Under the pieces are notes generated by a model. That model did no database searches, was not told the DNA's origin, and was given only the letters and a program-made list of their open reading frames with translations. A stretch of 64,000 nt of DNA from Acanthosoma haemorrhoidale (lineage: Eukaryota > Arthropoda > Insecta > Hemiptera > Acanthosomatidae): contig OV884012.1 in the NCBI GenBank assembly GCA_930367205.1, positions 149,745,405 through 149,809,404 on the forward strand, written 5' to 3'. This document shows, in pieces, positions 50,914-62,601 of this stretch. The number at the start of each line of letters is the position of its first letter. Positions within the stretch are counted from its first letter, which is position 1. A program made the position numbers and the translations under genes.

Positions 50914-53900
50914 AATGAAATTAGCCTAAAATCAAATGTTCTTATTAAAGCGAATTCACTTAAAAAAAAAATTGGATCTACAATCACAGTATCATAATGT
51001 TTATGACATATATTTGTCAATAAAAATTTTAAAATAATGTAAACAGTACAAAATCTGATCACAGTTTACAAAATGAAAGTAGTATTGGAGAAGCTAAAGG
51101 TCATGCCCACAAGACTAGATTCATTAAACCAATCACAACTGATAAAAAGTAAAATAAAAAGCAACATCATCTAGCTAATCATGTCTCAACTCCTTAACTA
51201 TTTGTTTTTTTTCAATTGATATTAAGTTTAGTTGACTACTATTAATAACAAAATATTTATTATTTACTAAAATTGCCAGTCTGAAAAGAGTATTATCACT
51301 AGCTACCATATTGTTCAGAAAGAGTTTTAATTTAATTAAACAAACTTAGAATATTTATCATATCCTTGTTGCAGCATTATTTGCTTTTGTCATAATATAT
51401 TATTTTTATATGGAGGAACTAATTCAAATTCAATAAAATAGTAAATGTTTAGGATAACTTTATCAAAAAAATTAAAAAAAAAAACATGGATGAATTGATG
51501 GTTTGAAGATATTCCCCCTAAACATCACCTATTTAATGAATGAAATTTCTATTTAAACAAAGTTGAAAATTAATTAAGTAAAGTTGACCTGAAGCAGGGA
51601 ACAAATACAATAGAACCTCCAAAAAAACAATAAAAATGAAATATATTCTGTATTATTTTTAACAAGTTTTAATCTTTGTTTTAATCTTCAAATTAATAAT
51701 AGAATTATTCTTCGCATTTCACCAAAACTAGACTTAATGTAATTTCGCAAAACCAGAAATGTTTAATGTAAGGTCTATGTCCTAGTCTTTGTGAATGAAC
51801 TGTTCAATTAAATGTTACATGTAGGTCCATTTATACATTTTATTAATTTATCCAAAAAATTATTTAGTTTTAAATACTATCAAATAAAAGAGCTCAATGA
51901 CCTGGGTAAAAAAAAACAGCTGGTATTTTTTTTTTTCAAAAAATAATTACAAAAAATCATTAAAACATTGTGGTCTGTGGTTAATCTCAATCATTTTTTT
52001 AGAGGCACGGTATGAAGTTTATGCATGGTTGTTTTCTTTGATATACTATGTTAAAAATAAAACCAGCTCAATTAAAAACAATTTTGAGTCACTGATTAAT
52101 TAGTAATTAAATAAATATTAAATATCACGACTTCCTGATTAATGGACAATATATCATAAGTGTCTCAGCAATTCAATGAAATTCTCTTTAAAATTGTTTT
52201 TACACACTGAATAATACTTTTAATTGTGTGAAGCGTCAGATGACCTCCATTTTTCTAACAATAGAAGGACATGACCCTTTTTGAGACTTTAAACTAATTT
52301 CCATTTTTGACTTCGTTTATTATGGTTTAAAAAAATTGTTTAATGGATCTAAAATCAACATACCTATTTCTTAAATTTAATGTTAACAAGCAGAGTGAAA
52401 TTTTAGAAACAACAACAAACTAACACAACAGTTCTTTTAGTCACCTTCAGCATCCCATAAAGGAAAAATACCTTTATTAATAATTATTAGTTGAGTTATA
52501 TAATCCTACTGGTATAAATTAAAATAATAATCCCCGAAGGAGGAAAATAGTAGCAAAGTTAGGATGAAATCAAAAAACTCTCTCCACAAGGTAAACTTGC
52601 CGAGTTGGAATCAATTATTAACAATTGGATCGTAATGAATATAAAATAGGAACATTAAGGAAATCGTAATAATAATAGTTTTTTGTCCTTGTTCATGGTC
52701 GTGTATGTATTACTTTTAATCATTTTTAACATGATTTTAATTAAAGGGCTAATTTTTATATCGGGGACCTTGTAGCAATCAGTTACGATGAGATAGTTAG
52801 ACAGTTATAAAAATAATTTTTGGAACAATCCCTAATGAAAATTAAAATAAAGACCGTTATAATATAACAAACCTAACTTATGTTAAGGTAGGATAAGTAT
52901 AAATTGTTGATTAAAGGAATTGAATTTAAATTTTACAAAAAAAAAGGGGAACAACAATTGGTATTCATTACAAGTACTTTAGACTAAGGCAGTCATCCAT
53001 TTTACCCAATGTCTGGTGGCTGTAGCCTTATGTTTATTTTAAAATTATTACACATTTATTTAGTGAATGAAAACATATCTTGTTCAACAGTAATTTTTTA
53101 CTAATTCTTTAAAATAATACCTTTCAACAAATCATTTGATTATTCATTGTTCCGAGAATCAGTGGTCATTTTCTTTTCTATTTTCAAAGATCTTGTATAC
53201 ATTTTTACAGACTAAAGTTTTGTTATTGGTATTTTTTCTGGTTGTGAGTTGTACGTGATGAAACAAAAGACATCTTATTTTACCTTCCCACAATAGATAT
53301 ATTTCTAAATATAAGCACGTTTGGCAGCCCAACCGACATTATCAATTACTAATTATATGCCAGTTTGGGCTCTTGAAAGCGCTCACATTTAGAAATATTT
53401 TTTGTGGGAAGAGAAAATGAGTTATCTTATAATTTGAAGTTTTGTTACTGCAATTATAAAGTACATTTTATTTCTTGAAGTATATATAAGCAAAAGAAAA
53501 GTAGTGAAAGTGAAAGAACACTAACTATCTAGAAGAGGTCCAGCTGCGGGCTAAGAGCGGTTCTTAAAAACTTATTAAATGACTGTGAAAAAATTGCTCC
53601 TTGTTTCATAATATTGACCACAATAAACCAGTTGGAACAGGTTCTCAATTTTTATTGTAAGGTTTTTATCACAAAACCTCATTGTTTGGAATGTTTTTAA
53701 AATTCTTTTTGTGTTAACCTCTTTAATCTGGCCTTAAAACTTTAAAGCTTAGAGGAGTTTTGACTTGAAAAGGTTTAGTCAAAGTGTGTTACCAAACTTA
53801 ATGGATGGACTGATTTTGTTTGATGTTTAATTTATTATAGTTATTTAATTTTCACAACAGGATCGTTATTATTTCTTAACTTAAATGTTTACAGCGTTGA

Positions 53901-53924
53901 TCAGTCTTAAAATTTTTACAGTCG

Positions 53925-53985
53925 CTATCATAGAAAACACAGACAGGTAGATTGTGGGCTCGAATCCCAAGTTGGCAGTACTTTT
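53925..53985 (+). repeat. Possible tRNA-like relic
   Basis: GGGCTCGAATCCC (53956-53968) is a strong B box, but the upstream A box is not convincing. It is probably an eroded SINE head. Confidence 0.35.
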
Positions 53986-54522
53986 ATTGCATTTTCTTAA
54001 ATAAAAATGGGCGACTCCAAATATGGGATATCCCCCCTACTTTCAGAAGACGGAATAGACAATAAATATCTTTAGTGAATCAACTTATTGTAGTAACAAT
54101 AATATTATGATCAATAATAGTACTGTTATATCGACTGCAGAATTAAAATTGAAAATAAAAGTTATAATTGTTATAAATTTATTTCTAGAGGCCTAAGTTC
54201 TTTTGTGTACTACACCTGTAAATTGCACACAATATTTATTTCTACAATAAAAGTAAGTATTTGTTGTAAGTCAGGTGAGCGAAGCAAGCATAAACATGTG
54301 AATGTTTTGAAGGAGTTTATGTAAAGAAACATTGCACATGGCAAAAAAAAAAAATGCAAGAATCACATCACACGTAAAAACAAGTAAGAGTCAGTCAAGA
54401 AGACCTCTGAAGTTGGGGGTTTATAGGAGTAACAACTCTCGGTCATCAACACCTGTTGCATTTTATTCACATTAATAAATTATCGAAAGAAAAAAAAATG
54501 TGCACACGCATATATTGTATCA

Positions 54523-54705
54523 TTACATATGAATCCAAGAGAGTACATAGACAGGAAAAGAACCCCGAGAAAGCAAATAGAAGGGAAAGAATATAACAGA
54601 GATGCTGAATGGGGCATAGGTGGCACACGAGTCACCAGTCGCATAAGCTGGTGGTTCATAAGGTTTGATCGGGGGATGTATATAAAAAGATGGTTCAAGT
54701 GACAT
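54523..54705 (-). other. Unassigned proline/tyrosine-rich open frame
   Basis: The frame opens just after a plausible acceptor (TTATTTATTTAG at about 54711) and contains HPPIKPYEPPAYATGDS, unusual for random AT-rich DNA, then turns hydrophobic. It could be a small or alternative exon on the AdipoR strand, or chance. No family recognised. Confidence 0.2.
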
Positions 54706-55790
54706 GTATCTAAATAAATAACAGAAGCAGTCAATTTTTTCTTCCTAACCATGTTGATATCCTAATTATTTATGCTATTTTAAAATGGCTGTGTGCACTT
54801 GCTGTTTACAATATAATTATCTGGATAAGGGTACCTTGGAGGTATAGATATAAATGAAGCACTGATTCCCTGAGAAAAGTTAGTTGTCCAAAGATTATTT
54901 CAAAATTTTCTAGTACATGTATTTCCTGTGATATAATCAATAGAATTTTTAATAAACTTATCTAGATTAACCAATTAGGCTAGAATACTAGAAATTAAAT
55001 GGTCTCATTAGTTCATAGCAGCTGCAGATCTTATCTACTTCTATTACCCAACAAAAGAAAAGGAAATGCCTGTACACAATCTCATTATTTAAGTTAATGC
55101 AGACAGTATGGATGGACTACATTGCCTTCCTAATTTAAGAAAAAAATGTAGTTATATTTCAATAATTATAAAATTAAATTGATATTCAAAATTTATAATA
55201 AATCAAGCATAGATGTTTATTTAGAGCTGTACTCTAATTAATCACCTCTACTACCTAAAAATCCTCATCAAATAAAAACAACAGGAAAACCACAAACCAA
55301 TATCTGCTATCACTTATTGTAGAAGCATTGTATTGAGAAAAAACTTACAGTTTTTAAATGTTAACTTTTTTACTGAATTTTATTAATTATAAAAACCCAA
55401 GAGTGTTATAAGAGCAAACCTACCACATATGTAGGTTTGAAGACTTTATTCAACATAAAATACATTGTCCAGTAGGCAAGTTAAGTCATATTAAAACGGA
55501 CAGGAGAATGATAAATTATAACAAATGACATAATCAAATAATAGCTTATGTTACAGTTTACAGAAGAATAAGAAAATCATTACGAAGATAAGAATCTACA
55601 CTGGGATTATATATATAATACAGAATTTTACTGAATAACCACTTTTCTAAACTAATGTTCATGGAAACGTTTTAGATTGCTAATTAGATCACTTATCAGT
55701 CAAGAAATCAATTTTGACAAATACCGTATAAATCAATCACTAAACTGTACAGACCAAGACCGGGAGTTGATAGTTATTATAAACACTTAC

Positions 55791-55960
55791 CAGGTTTGTT
55801 TTTGAAGAGAATCGGGGAAGTTACTCGAGATGCATGGGTCCAGCCAGCTAAGGACCAAAGGAGTCGGATTAGACCAGCAGAGCTAATGACAATTTTCTTG
55901 ATTTCTAATCACCCATTTCGGTATCTAACAGCTGTTGTAACACCCTTCTTATCAACACTG
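55791..55960 (-). promoter_or_regulatory. Candidate AdipoR non-coding first exon and promoter
   Basis: A minus-strand sequence ending ...AACAAACCTG|GTAAGTGTTT gives a strong donor facing the acceptor before the AdipoR ATG. The upstream stretch to about 55960 is less AT-rich. The 5' limit is a guess. Confidence 0.45.
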
Positions 55961-56489
55961 GTCTAAGCCTTCTGCATTAGAGGTTAGGCTACCTTCACCT
56001 CGTCCTAGCATATGTATGAGTTTTTTGATATGGTATTACTCTGAGAATGTTTTAACTAAGAAAAAATGACTTCAATTTAACGTTTGTTTGTTGCAAACCT
56101 TTTTGGCTCACAACAATCAACTATATTACCCCGCCCCCCTCTTCCCGTTTTAACGCAACCTCACATATGGGACAAAGCTGTAGTAAATTCATTAAAAATG
56201 AATTAATTGGAAAATATTTTAAACAATTTATTTTACCACAATACATGAAATTAAATAAAAATAAGATACTGGCTCCACTAGCTCACCTCCTTCACTAATA
56301 TGAGCTGGCTGGTCAAAATTAGCTAATCGTTCATTTGATTAAAAACTGGCGATAACTGTAAAAGTTTTAGTTAGGTGGATATTGTTTTCAGTAAACTTTT
56401 GTATAAAAATCTAACGCATAGACTACCTGCCACTGATCAGTATATATTAACTACATAGATCTTACACTTTACTACAGATCTTACACAGG

Positions 56490-57540
56490 CTCTGCCTATA
56501 TCTCTAGTGGTCTCAATATCAGTTACAGATGCTGCTTGGAACTGTCATCTCCTTCTTTATCATTCTCTTGTGCCTATGAGCATTGAATTTTGTTGTTAAC
56601 CCAGGATTTCCATTTTCTCCATCAAAGACTCTTATCTGTGCCATATGCCACTCATGGTCGGTCCATGGTCTTACCCAAGGCCTAGCTCCTGATGATCTTG
56701 CTTCCGTAAATTTCTTTGGCTCTTGGTCAGGACCCTCGGACCATAAATTAATTCTTATAGAATTGTCTCGTTTAATATACACTTCCTTCTTCTTTTGTCA
56801 GCCATTATTTGGAGATATTTACTACTTGATACTCTGCTTCCAAAACACTGTCCAATGCTTTTCCTGAGGCACCCAACTTTCCAAACTTCATAGAAAATCT
56901 AAGCTCCCTTAATGATCCAGATCTTGGTAGTTCCCCTAAATTACTTCCACCCTACTATGGAGCTGCGTATCTTAAAATATACGCTATAGCCTTTTTTGAT
57001 TCGATTAGACAGTTTCTAATACAAATTTCCGCCCTTTTTATTGTCATGCCCAGGTAGGTATATTCCTCAACAAACTCAATTTTTTCATCTTTCCAGTAGA
57101 TACGGACAGCCCGTGGTTCATATGCAACTTCATGCATCATGAATCTTACCTTTACTTATGTAGATAATCATCACTTGCAGGTGGTTTTCGGAAAAATTTG
57201 TTACGGCGACGATGTCCTCTGCATATATCAGAAATTGTGCCAATATTGTTCACCTGTTTCAGCGTCTAATTGTGGTTCTGGCAGTTCTTCTTTTAAATGC
57301 TGTCAATATCTCACCAAGAAGTATTATATTTCCTAGTTTAACACCGTGGTCCATGCGGAAAAGATATGATTCCTTTCCATTTATTCTAACACTACCTTTC
57401 GGGTTTTGGTATTCGTGATCTAACAGCCTCAATGAAGGCCTTCAGGAACATTCTTCGATTTAAGGTATTCCAACCCTCAATTCCCCCTTTACTCTCTAGA
57501 AACGTAATCGAATGAAATTTTGAGATCTAAAACTGCAAGG
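56490..57540 (-). mobile_element. Non-LTR retrotransposon, reverse transcriptase remnant
   Basis: The minus strand carries IYAEDIVAVTNFSENHLQVM, an eroded YADD block, and then KIEFVEEYTYLGMTIKR, the LG-motif that follows it in LINE reverse transcriptases, in several frames. Downstream (56519-56782) an open frame of uncertain identity may be its tail. It is cut off upstream by the LTR at 57728. Confidence 0.6.
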
Positions 57541-57727
57541 TCTAGTTCCATTCCCGTGCTTTATCTTGCACGGTGTAAAGAGTGTGAAAAATGATGCCTC
57601 AAAGATGTTAGATACAACCAGTCTTAACTTCTTTCTTCTCGAAGATTGAAGTAGATAGTTTATAGACTATTGTGAGAGGAAGTAGTCATCCCCGAGAACT
57701 GAATAACACCTTATTACCCTTGAGCCA

Positions 57728-58576
57728 TGTAGCGACCATTAACTACATAAAATAAATCACCCTATACTCTATTGTATATATATTGTAAATTAATTTAAAC
57801 AAATGTAAATAACATTACCAAACCATAAATCATTGTAAATAATAAACGTCGCTGCCGCAAGTTAATTAATTAGAGGCTGGGAGGGTTCACCCTCTACCCT
57901 GAAGCAGGTAGTAAGTAGCGACCCGAACCAGGCCTGAGTCACTACAAGGACAAAGGGCCACCGCATACTGAGCTGTCATTGGGTTCAATAAAACCTAATA
58001 TGATTGGGTACTAACGAAGCCAGCTGGGTATATAAAGACCCAGGGTTTGGCCTGTCAATCATTCTCCTGACGACTCTCTAACTGATGACTTGCGGCTACA
58101 CTGATGTTCAAGACTTGGCCTTCTCATTTATGAAAACCTCTGGACCTCACTTCCTAACCTCGCTATGTTTTAGTCCGGCCTTTTCAGACCCCACACTCTC
58201 CTAGTGGGATTCTCTGCCTTCGTCTCGCTAAAACTAGCACCTCCTTGGGAGAGACCTCTCCCTAGTGGACAACGGTTGTCGTGGCCCTACAAATTTACCA
58301 AGTAGCGTCTCCCACGGCAATCCAGTATGCCTCTCTCCGGTTCACACTCGCCTTTGGGATCCGGACGGATTTCGCCTACCCTCAGATACCGAGTGTGAAT
58401 TCGTGGTCATTCCAAGACCACACAAACTACCTACCCTATATCTCTTCTCCTAAACATAGTGCATTGTCGGGGCACATGCCTATCAAATATGGAGTCAGAC
58501 AGAAAGACCGTCATGAAACGATTGTCCAGGTAATAGCCTAATCAACCCTCACTTCATCACCAGGGCTAGAATAACT
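57728..58576 (+). mobile_element. LTR copy 1 of an LTR retrotransposon
   Basis: Aligns from its first base (TGTAGCGACC) to about 58576 with the LTR at 62602-63489, with a TATA-like TATATAAA at 58029-58036 on the plus strand. The last ~40 bases and the terminal ACA are absent: the alignment runs into a 12-G tract (58577-58588). No matching target duplication was found. Short open frames inside both copies have no known domain. Confidence 0.75.
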
Positions 58577-58779
58577 GGGGGGGGGGGGCTAGTCCTAGGG
58601 CGAAGGTAACTAATAATAAATATGGCTTGTTCGCCTGGGTTATACTGATTCCACGTTTTAGATCCGTACGTCCCGTCTGGCCTACTTCATGTTTTACATA
58701 TTAGGAGTTTAGTTTGTCTTCTCAAAGTTTCGCTCCTCGTATATCATACCGCAGACCATGGTGCAAGTGCATTGTCCGA

Positions 58780-59010
58780 TATTTCCAATTAGAATTCAGG
58801 AGATAGATTTGACTCAATTCGTACAATACATCGGACAATATTCAACTTGAGCGTGATAAAGCGGAAAAGTTTAAATTAAGCTCTAGCAATGCTCGATATA
58901 GTTGTGGCCGGTTCAGATTATCGTAAGCCGTTCTGAAGTCTATGAAGAGGTGATGCGTTTGTATTCCGTAATATTGCCCTTTTTCAAGAGTCAATCACAA
59001 TGCAAACACT
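58780..59010 (-). mobile_element. Non-LTR reverse transcriptase fragment (RT block A)
   Basis: The minus strand reads HHLFIDFRTAYDNLNRPQLY, the conserved first catalytic-aspartate block of LINE reverse transcriptases (usual form LFIDFKKAYDS), then ALLEL and breaks down. Orientation and order fit an element whose later blocks are at 56490-57540, with LTR copy 1 between them; whether they are one insertion is not proven. Confidence 0.65.
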
Positions 59011-59640
59011 TGATCTGTAGTGGTTTGGTGACAAGTATGGGATGTTAACGGCGACAAATAGTGATTGCCTTTTGGCTCTGTTACAGTTCCTATGGTTGAT
59101 ACAAGGATCACGGTGCTGATGCATGACGTGACGTTTAGTGAGAATCGACTTTTTTTGTACAATTTTACTTAACACATGTACAGTTGATTGGCTTAAGTCT
59201 ATAATTCAAATATTTTGATTGATGATCAAATGTATTTTATGATTTATTATAAATATAAGAATTAAAACAAGAGAATATTGAATTTATCAGATGTTTAACG
59301 ATACTATATTGCGTTTCGATCAGAGATCATTATTTACAAAATGGATTGTCAAGGTAACTGCCACTGTATTGAAGTGGCTAAGTGGTTAAGTGGACTATAA
59401 AGTGGTTAAGTATTGTAGTAATAGACGGTTATTTATGCTTTTATTTTACAGTTGAAATTATTTTGACCATACTATTTATCATTGAGAAAGTATGGAACTC
59501 TGGCTGTGCTAATTACGAGGTTACAAATATTTGAATCTTAGACAAATTAATCCTCCAAGATCTATTGATATAGTTTTGATGAATCGTGCCGACTATTCCA
59601 CACCAACCAGCGGGTGTGCTGAAGTTGAAATCATTCCATC

Positions 59641-59904
59641 TCAAAGATGGAATTTGGTAGATTGAACCACAGAGAACGGTGCCAGCTGGTGGTATGGTGA
59701 GATTGGGGCAGTGTCACATTCATGACCACAGCCAACTGCAGTAAAATAGAAATCCATTTCTGTAACCCGTTTATACACAGAAATAAGTATAGAGTCATCA
59801 ATACAAAATGGCACGGCTTCCTTGTAGACCATTTGAGCTGTAGACACAATCTGTGTCTGTAACAGTTTTCGAAAAAAATCTGACAAGAGAATATAAAATA
59901 GCAA
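59641..59904 (-). other. Unassigned 87-codon open frame next to the phosphoesterase relic
   Basis: The mixed composition (TEMDFYFTAVGCGHECD, then PISPYHQLAPFSVVQ) is more protein-like than most chance frames here. The plus strand of the same stretch has several stops. It could be a separate gene fragment or an inverted part of the neighbouring pseudogene. I do not recognise it. Confidence 0.25.
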
Positions 59905-59974
59905 TTATGTCCCAACCAAACCAATCCGAACTCTGATATTAATAAAAAAAAATAGGAGAATGTAAATTTTAAAA

Positions 59975-60650
59975 TAGTAAATAGTATCAACAATAAATCT
60001 TTGAGGAAACCAATAGATTTTGGAATAGTTAACGGTGATATAACTGAATTTGGACGTAACTTGACGAGTCTAAGCTGAATGAAATTTATGATGGATTATC
60101 ATTCCCGTGTTATGATGGTTTGGGGAGTCATGACTACAGTAATAATGTATTGGACTGCGCCTACGGTTTCAGCGGAAAATGTTGGGTTAGAGGAGCTTTT
60201 AAAGAAATAGGTCTCAATGTACCGTTCCGAATTATTGGTAAATTTCAATGTTTCCTACTCCTACTGCAGAGGAGCTGGGAGTTTGGCTTATTCTTGGGAC
60301 TACAGAATAAATGGGGATATACATTATGTTCAGTTACAAAACCATATCCACCCTTTGAAATTGACCTAGATCATTTCGTGGCTTCTACCACCTACGTAAA
60401 ATCATCTCTCGATTGGTTGGATGCTTGAAAAGGCTAGGAAACGAGGGTTTCCTGTAATATTAAACTTTTATGCTGGCTATATTTTCAGGCCACACTCATG
60501 TTAGCAGACTTGTTAGAGGGGGTAGCAAGGAATCACTGTTCGGCAATAACACCAATCTTCTGAATAGTGCATTACTTAACGGAGATTATTACATTGCTAC
60601 TATAAGAGGCAGGCACTTGTCGGTGACACGCATGCAACCTATATCAATAG
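59975..60650 (+). pseudogene. Calcineurin-like metallophosphoesterase, broken
   Basis: Such enzymes hydrolyse phosphoesters at a two-metal site built by D...GD...GNHD...H...GHxH blocks. Read across three frames the order is: RKPIDFGIVNGDITEFG (GD at 60034-60039), KLNEIYDGLSFP, GLGSHDYSNN (the GNHD block, with Asn replaced by Ser, 60123-60134), then AYSWDY and GDIHYVQLQNH, then TYVKSSLDWLD and ARKRGFPVILNF, and IFSGHTHVSRL (GHxH, 60488-60499). NGDYYIATIRGRHLSV follows at about 60577. At least four frameshifts, stops near 60090 and a deletion removing the H block before GHTH make it inactive. No introns are visible. The fold is well supported; the origin is open. It lies among retrotransposons and is not itself transposon-like. 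Confidence 0.7.
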
Positions 60651-60689
60651 GGTGCTTGGCAACAATATGTGACCAGAAATGCAGCAAAA

Positions 60690-61754
60690 ATTCCCGCATT
60701 TTCAGTTGGCAACACTGTGAATATAAGTTAATTTTAAATATAACTTTGAGGTTCAGGCCTCAGGAAGGGGGTGGGGAATGTTAAAGAAATTTGCAAAGAT
60801 GGATAATACCGTCTCGCCGGTTGATTGTGACTAAATTTGATGTTTACATAAAACATAACAAGCATATTAGCAGAGGGATGGCTTTGTCTAAGAATCGTTA
60901 AGAACAAATATGATGTTATACTTCAAGAAGTAAAAAAACTCGCAATGAACCGTGATGTAGCTTACATTTCATGAAGATCTTAATTTATATTATTATTAAA
61001 TATGTAAAATTATTGTTATCAATAATATTAACCTAAAAAAAAACCTAATAAATTCTGTAAACTCACCATTACGATCAAATTAGTAGGCAAAGAATTTTCG
61101 TTTTTTAAATGTTTTTTATTCTTAATTAAAACCTTAATAAAGAATTTCCGTACTTATTTGTCTGCCGATTTAAAAATTAACGTATAATTCATGGAACAAA
61201 AAGCGTCGTATTTCAAAGAGAAGTATTTAGTTGCAAAAACGATTACTTTGAAGCAACATTATGCCAAAAGCATAAGTTTAATTTTAGCTTCTTGTTACTC
61301 AGAAATAATAACTTACATGTGAGAAAAATGTCAACGCATTTTCGACAAAGATATATTCTGTACTAATACGTTGAACCACCTTGGAGGGAAATATCATCTC
61401 CAATTAAAGTTGATTAAATCGTCCCAGGTGTCTCACATTTCTTGTTTGCTCAGGCACTCCAAAATCTAAATATCATCCTAGAATTCTATTCTTGGATGCT
61501 TATATGCTTGGTTCAATGTCTAAGAACAGGTATTTCCCAACACCGACCGAGGATATTCTACAGGATGTTTTACATGCAACCGACTATGTATGTATGCTGA
61601 TGGACAAAATTAACGCACCGCCCTTATTTTTTGAAAGATTTCATAATATAGTGAAAATTTCAGATAATATTTTTGGGTTGAAAACGAAATTGTATTTAAC
61701 ATAGGTGATCGAAGGCATATAATGAGTAAAAGAAAAATTATTTAAAGGAAACTT
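60690..61754. other. Unassigned stretch between phosphoesterase relic and Tc1
   Basis: Moderately AT-rich. A 70-codon plus frame at 61492-61704 has mixed, protein-like composition but no family I know. Nothing else recognised. Confidence 0.4.
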
Positions 61755-62480
61755 ACTCAATAACGGGTATTTACGCCTCTGGCATGAATCACGTCTCTTA
61801 AACGCATTGGCATTAATTGGAAGAGGTTTTCAATGCAGTCCTCAGGAATATTGTCACACTATTTAACAACAGTCCTTTGAAATTCCTCAAGGGTACCAGG
61901 ACATGGATTCTGACGTCGTACTCTTCGCCTCAGTTTAGACGTGTTCAATAGTATTTAAGGGTGGACTCCGTGGTGGCTACACCAAACGCTCAATCCCAAC
62001 CTCAATCAATTCGTGCTCTGTGGGGTCTGGCATTATCATCCATTAACAGTAATCCCTCACCGATGTAGGGAGCAAGCGGCGTTACATGTTCTTCGACTAC
62101 GGCCCTAAGTACCTCTGAGGCGTTAGGGACTTTCCTCGCACAAGAACAAATTCAGTATGAGCGTCGAAGGAAGAGGCTCTCCAGAACATCCGTGACCTAA
62201 CACAAAATACCAGCTGGGGGAACCATAGAGCATTGCGCGTACCTCTCTTCTGGATGTCTCCTGTGAAATTACGTCCATCTAAAGACTTGAGGCCAACTAT
62301 CACCTCGTCTGTAAAGAGAACTCGCTTCCGGTTTTCCAAATTCCAATTCACATGTTCACGAGCAAACTGAAGCCTGGTGTGATTCAGTGATCTGTAGTAA
62401 AGAAAAGTCTACAGGCAGGATGTCGACCCCTAAGTTTATTTCCATTACAGTCCTGCTGGGAACACAGTCAAACATCACAC
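61755..62480 (-). mobile_element. Tc1-like (DD34E) transposase remnant
   Basis: The minus strand holds, in order: GRHPACRLFFTTDH, the AREHVNW block as LLVNMNWNLENRKR, VLFTDE with the first catalytic Asp, SFDAHTEFVLVRG, LLLMDDNARPH with the second Asp, and NTIEHV with the Glu. Frameshifts separate several blocks. It ends with NIPEDCIENLFQLMPMRL, like the family C-terminus. Inverted repeats were not located, so the outer limits are approximate. Confidence 0.8.
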
Positions 62481-62601
62481 ACTCTCGTAAGAAGAAGCTA
62501 CATAGTAAGAACTCTGTGCAGTTGGTCAATGGTTGAGTGAAGTGAGCGGAATCCAAATTAATGGTCTGGTAGTGAATTTCGTTGTTGAAAAAAAATAGGA
62601 C
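62481..62601 (-). mobile_element. Jockey-like reverse transcriptase remnant, part 2 (after the LTR)
   Basis: The minus strand continues the reading frame of part 1 across the LTR: NSLPDH, FGFRSLHSTIDQLHRV, matching the IPDHQFGFR...HST block of jockey-clade enzymes. It is then cut by the Tc1 relic. Confidence 0.75.

Larger units (their letters stand above)
50925..55790 (-). other. AdipoR 5' UTR intron (probable)
   Basis: An acceptor (GATTTTAG) ends 12 bases before the AdipoR ATG, and the nearest strong minus-strand donor after a GC-richer stretch is GTAAGTGTTT at 55790. The 4.9 kb between is AT-rich. A possible tRNA-like relic and an unexplained proline-rich frame are listed separately. Confidence 0.45.
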
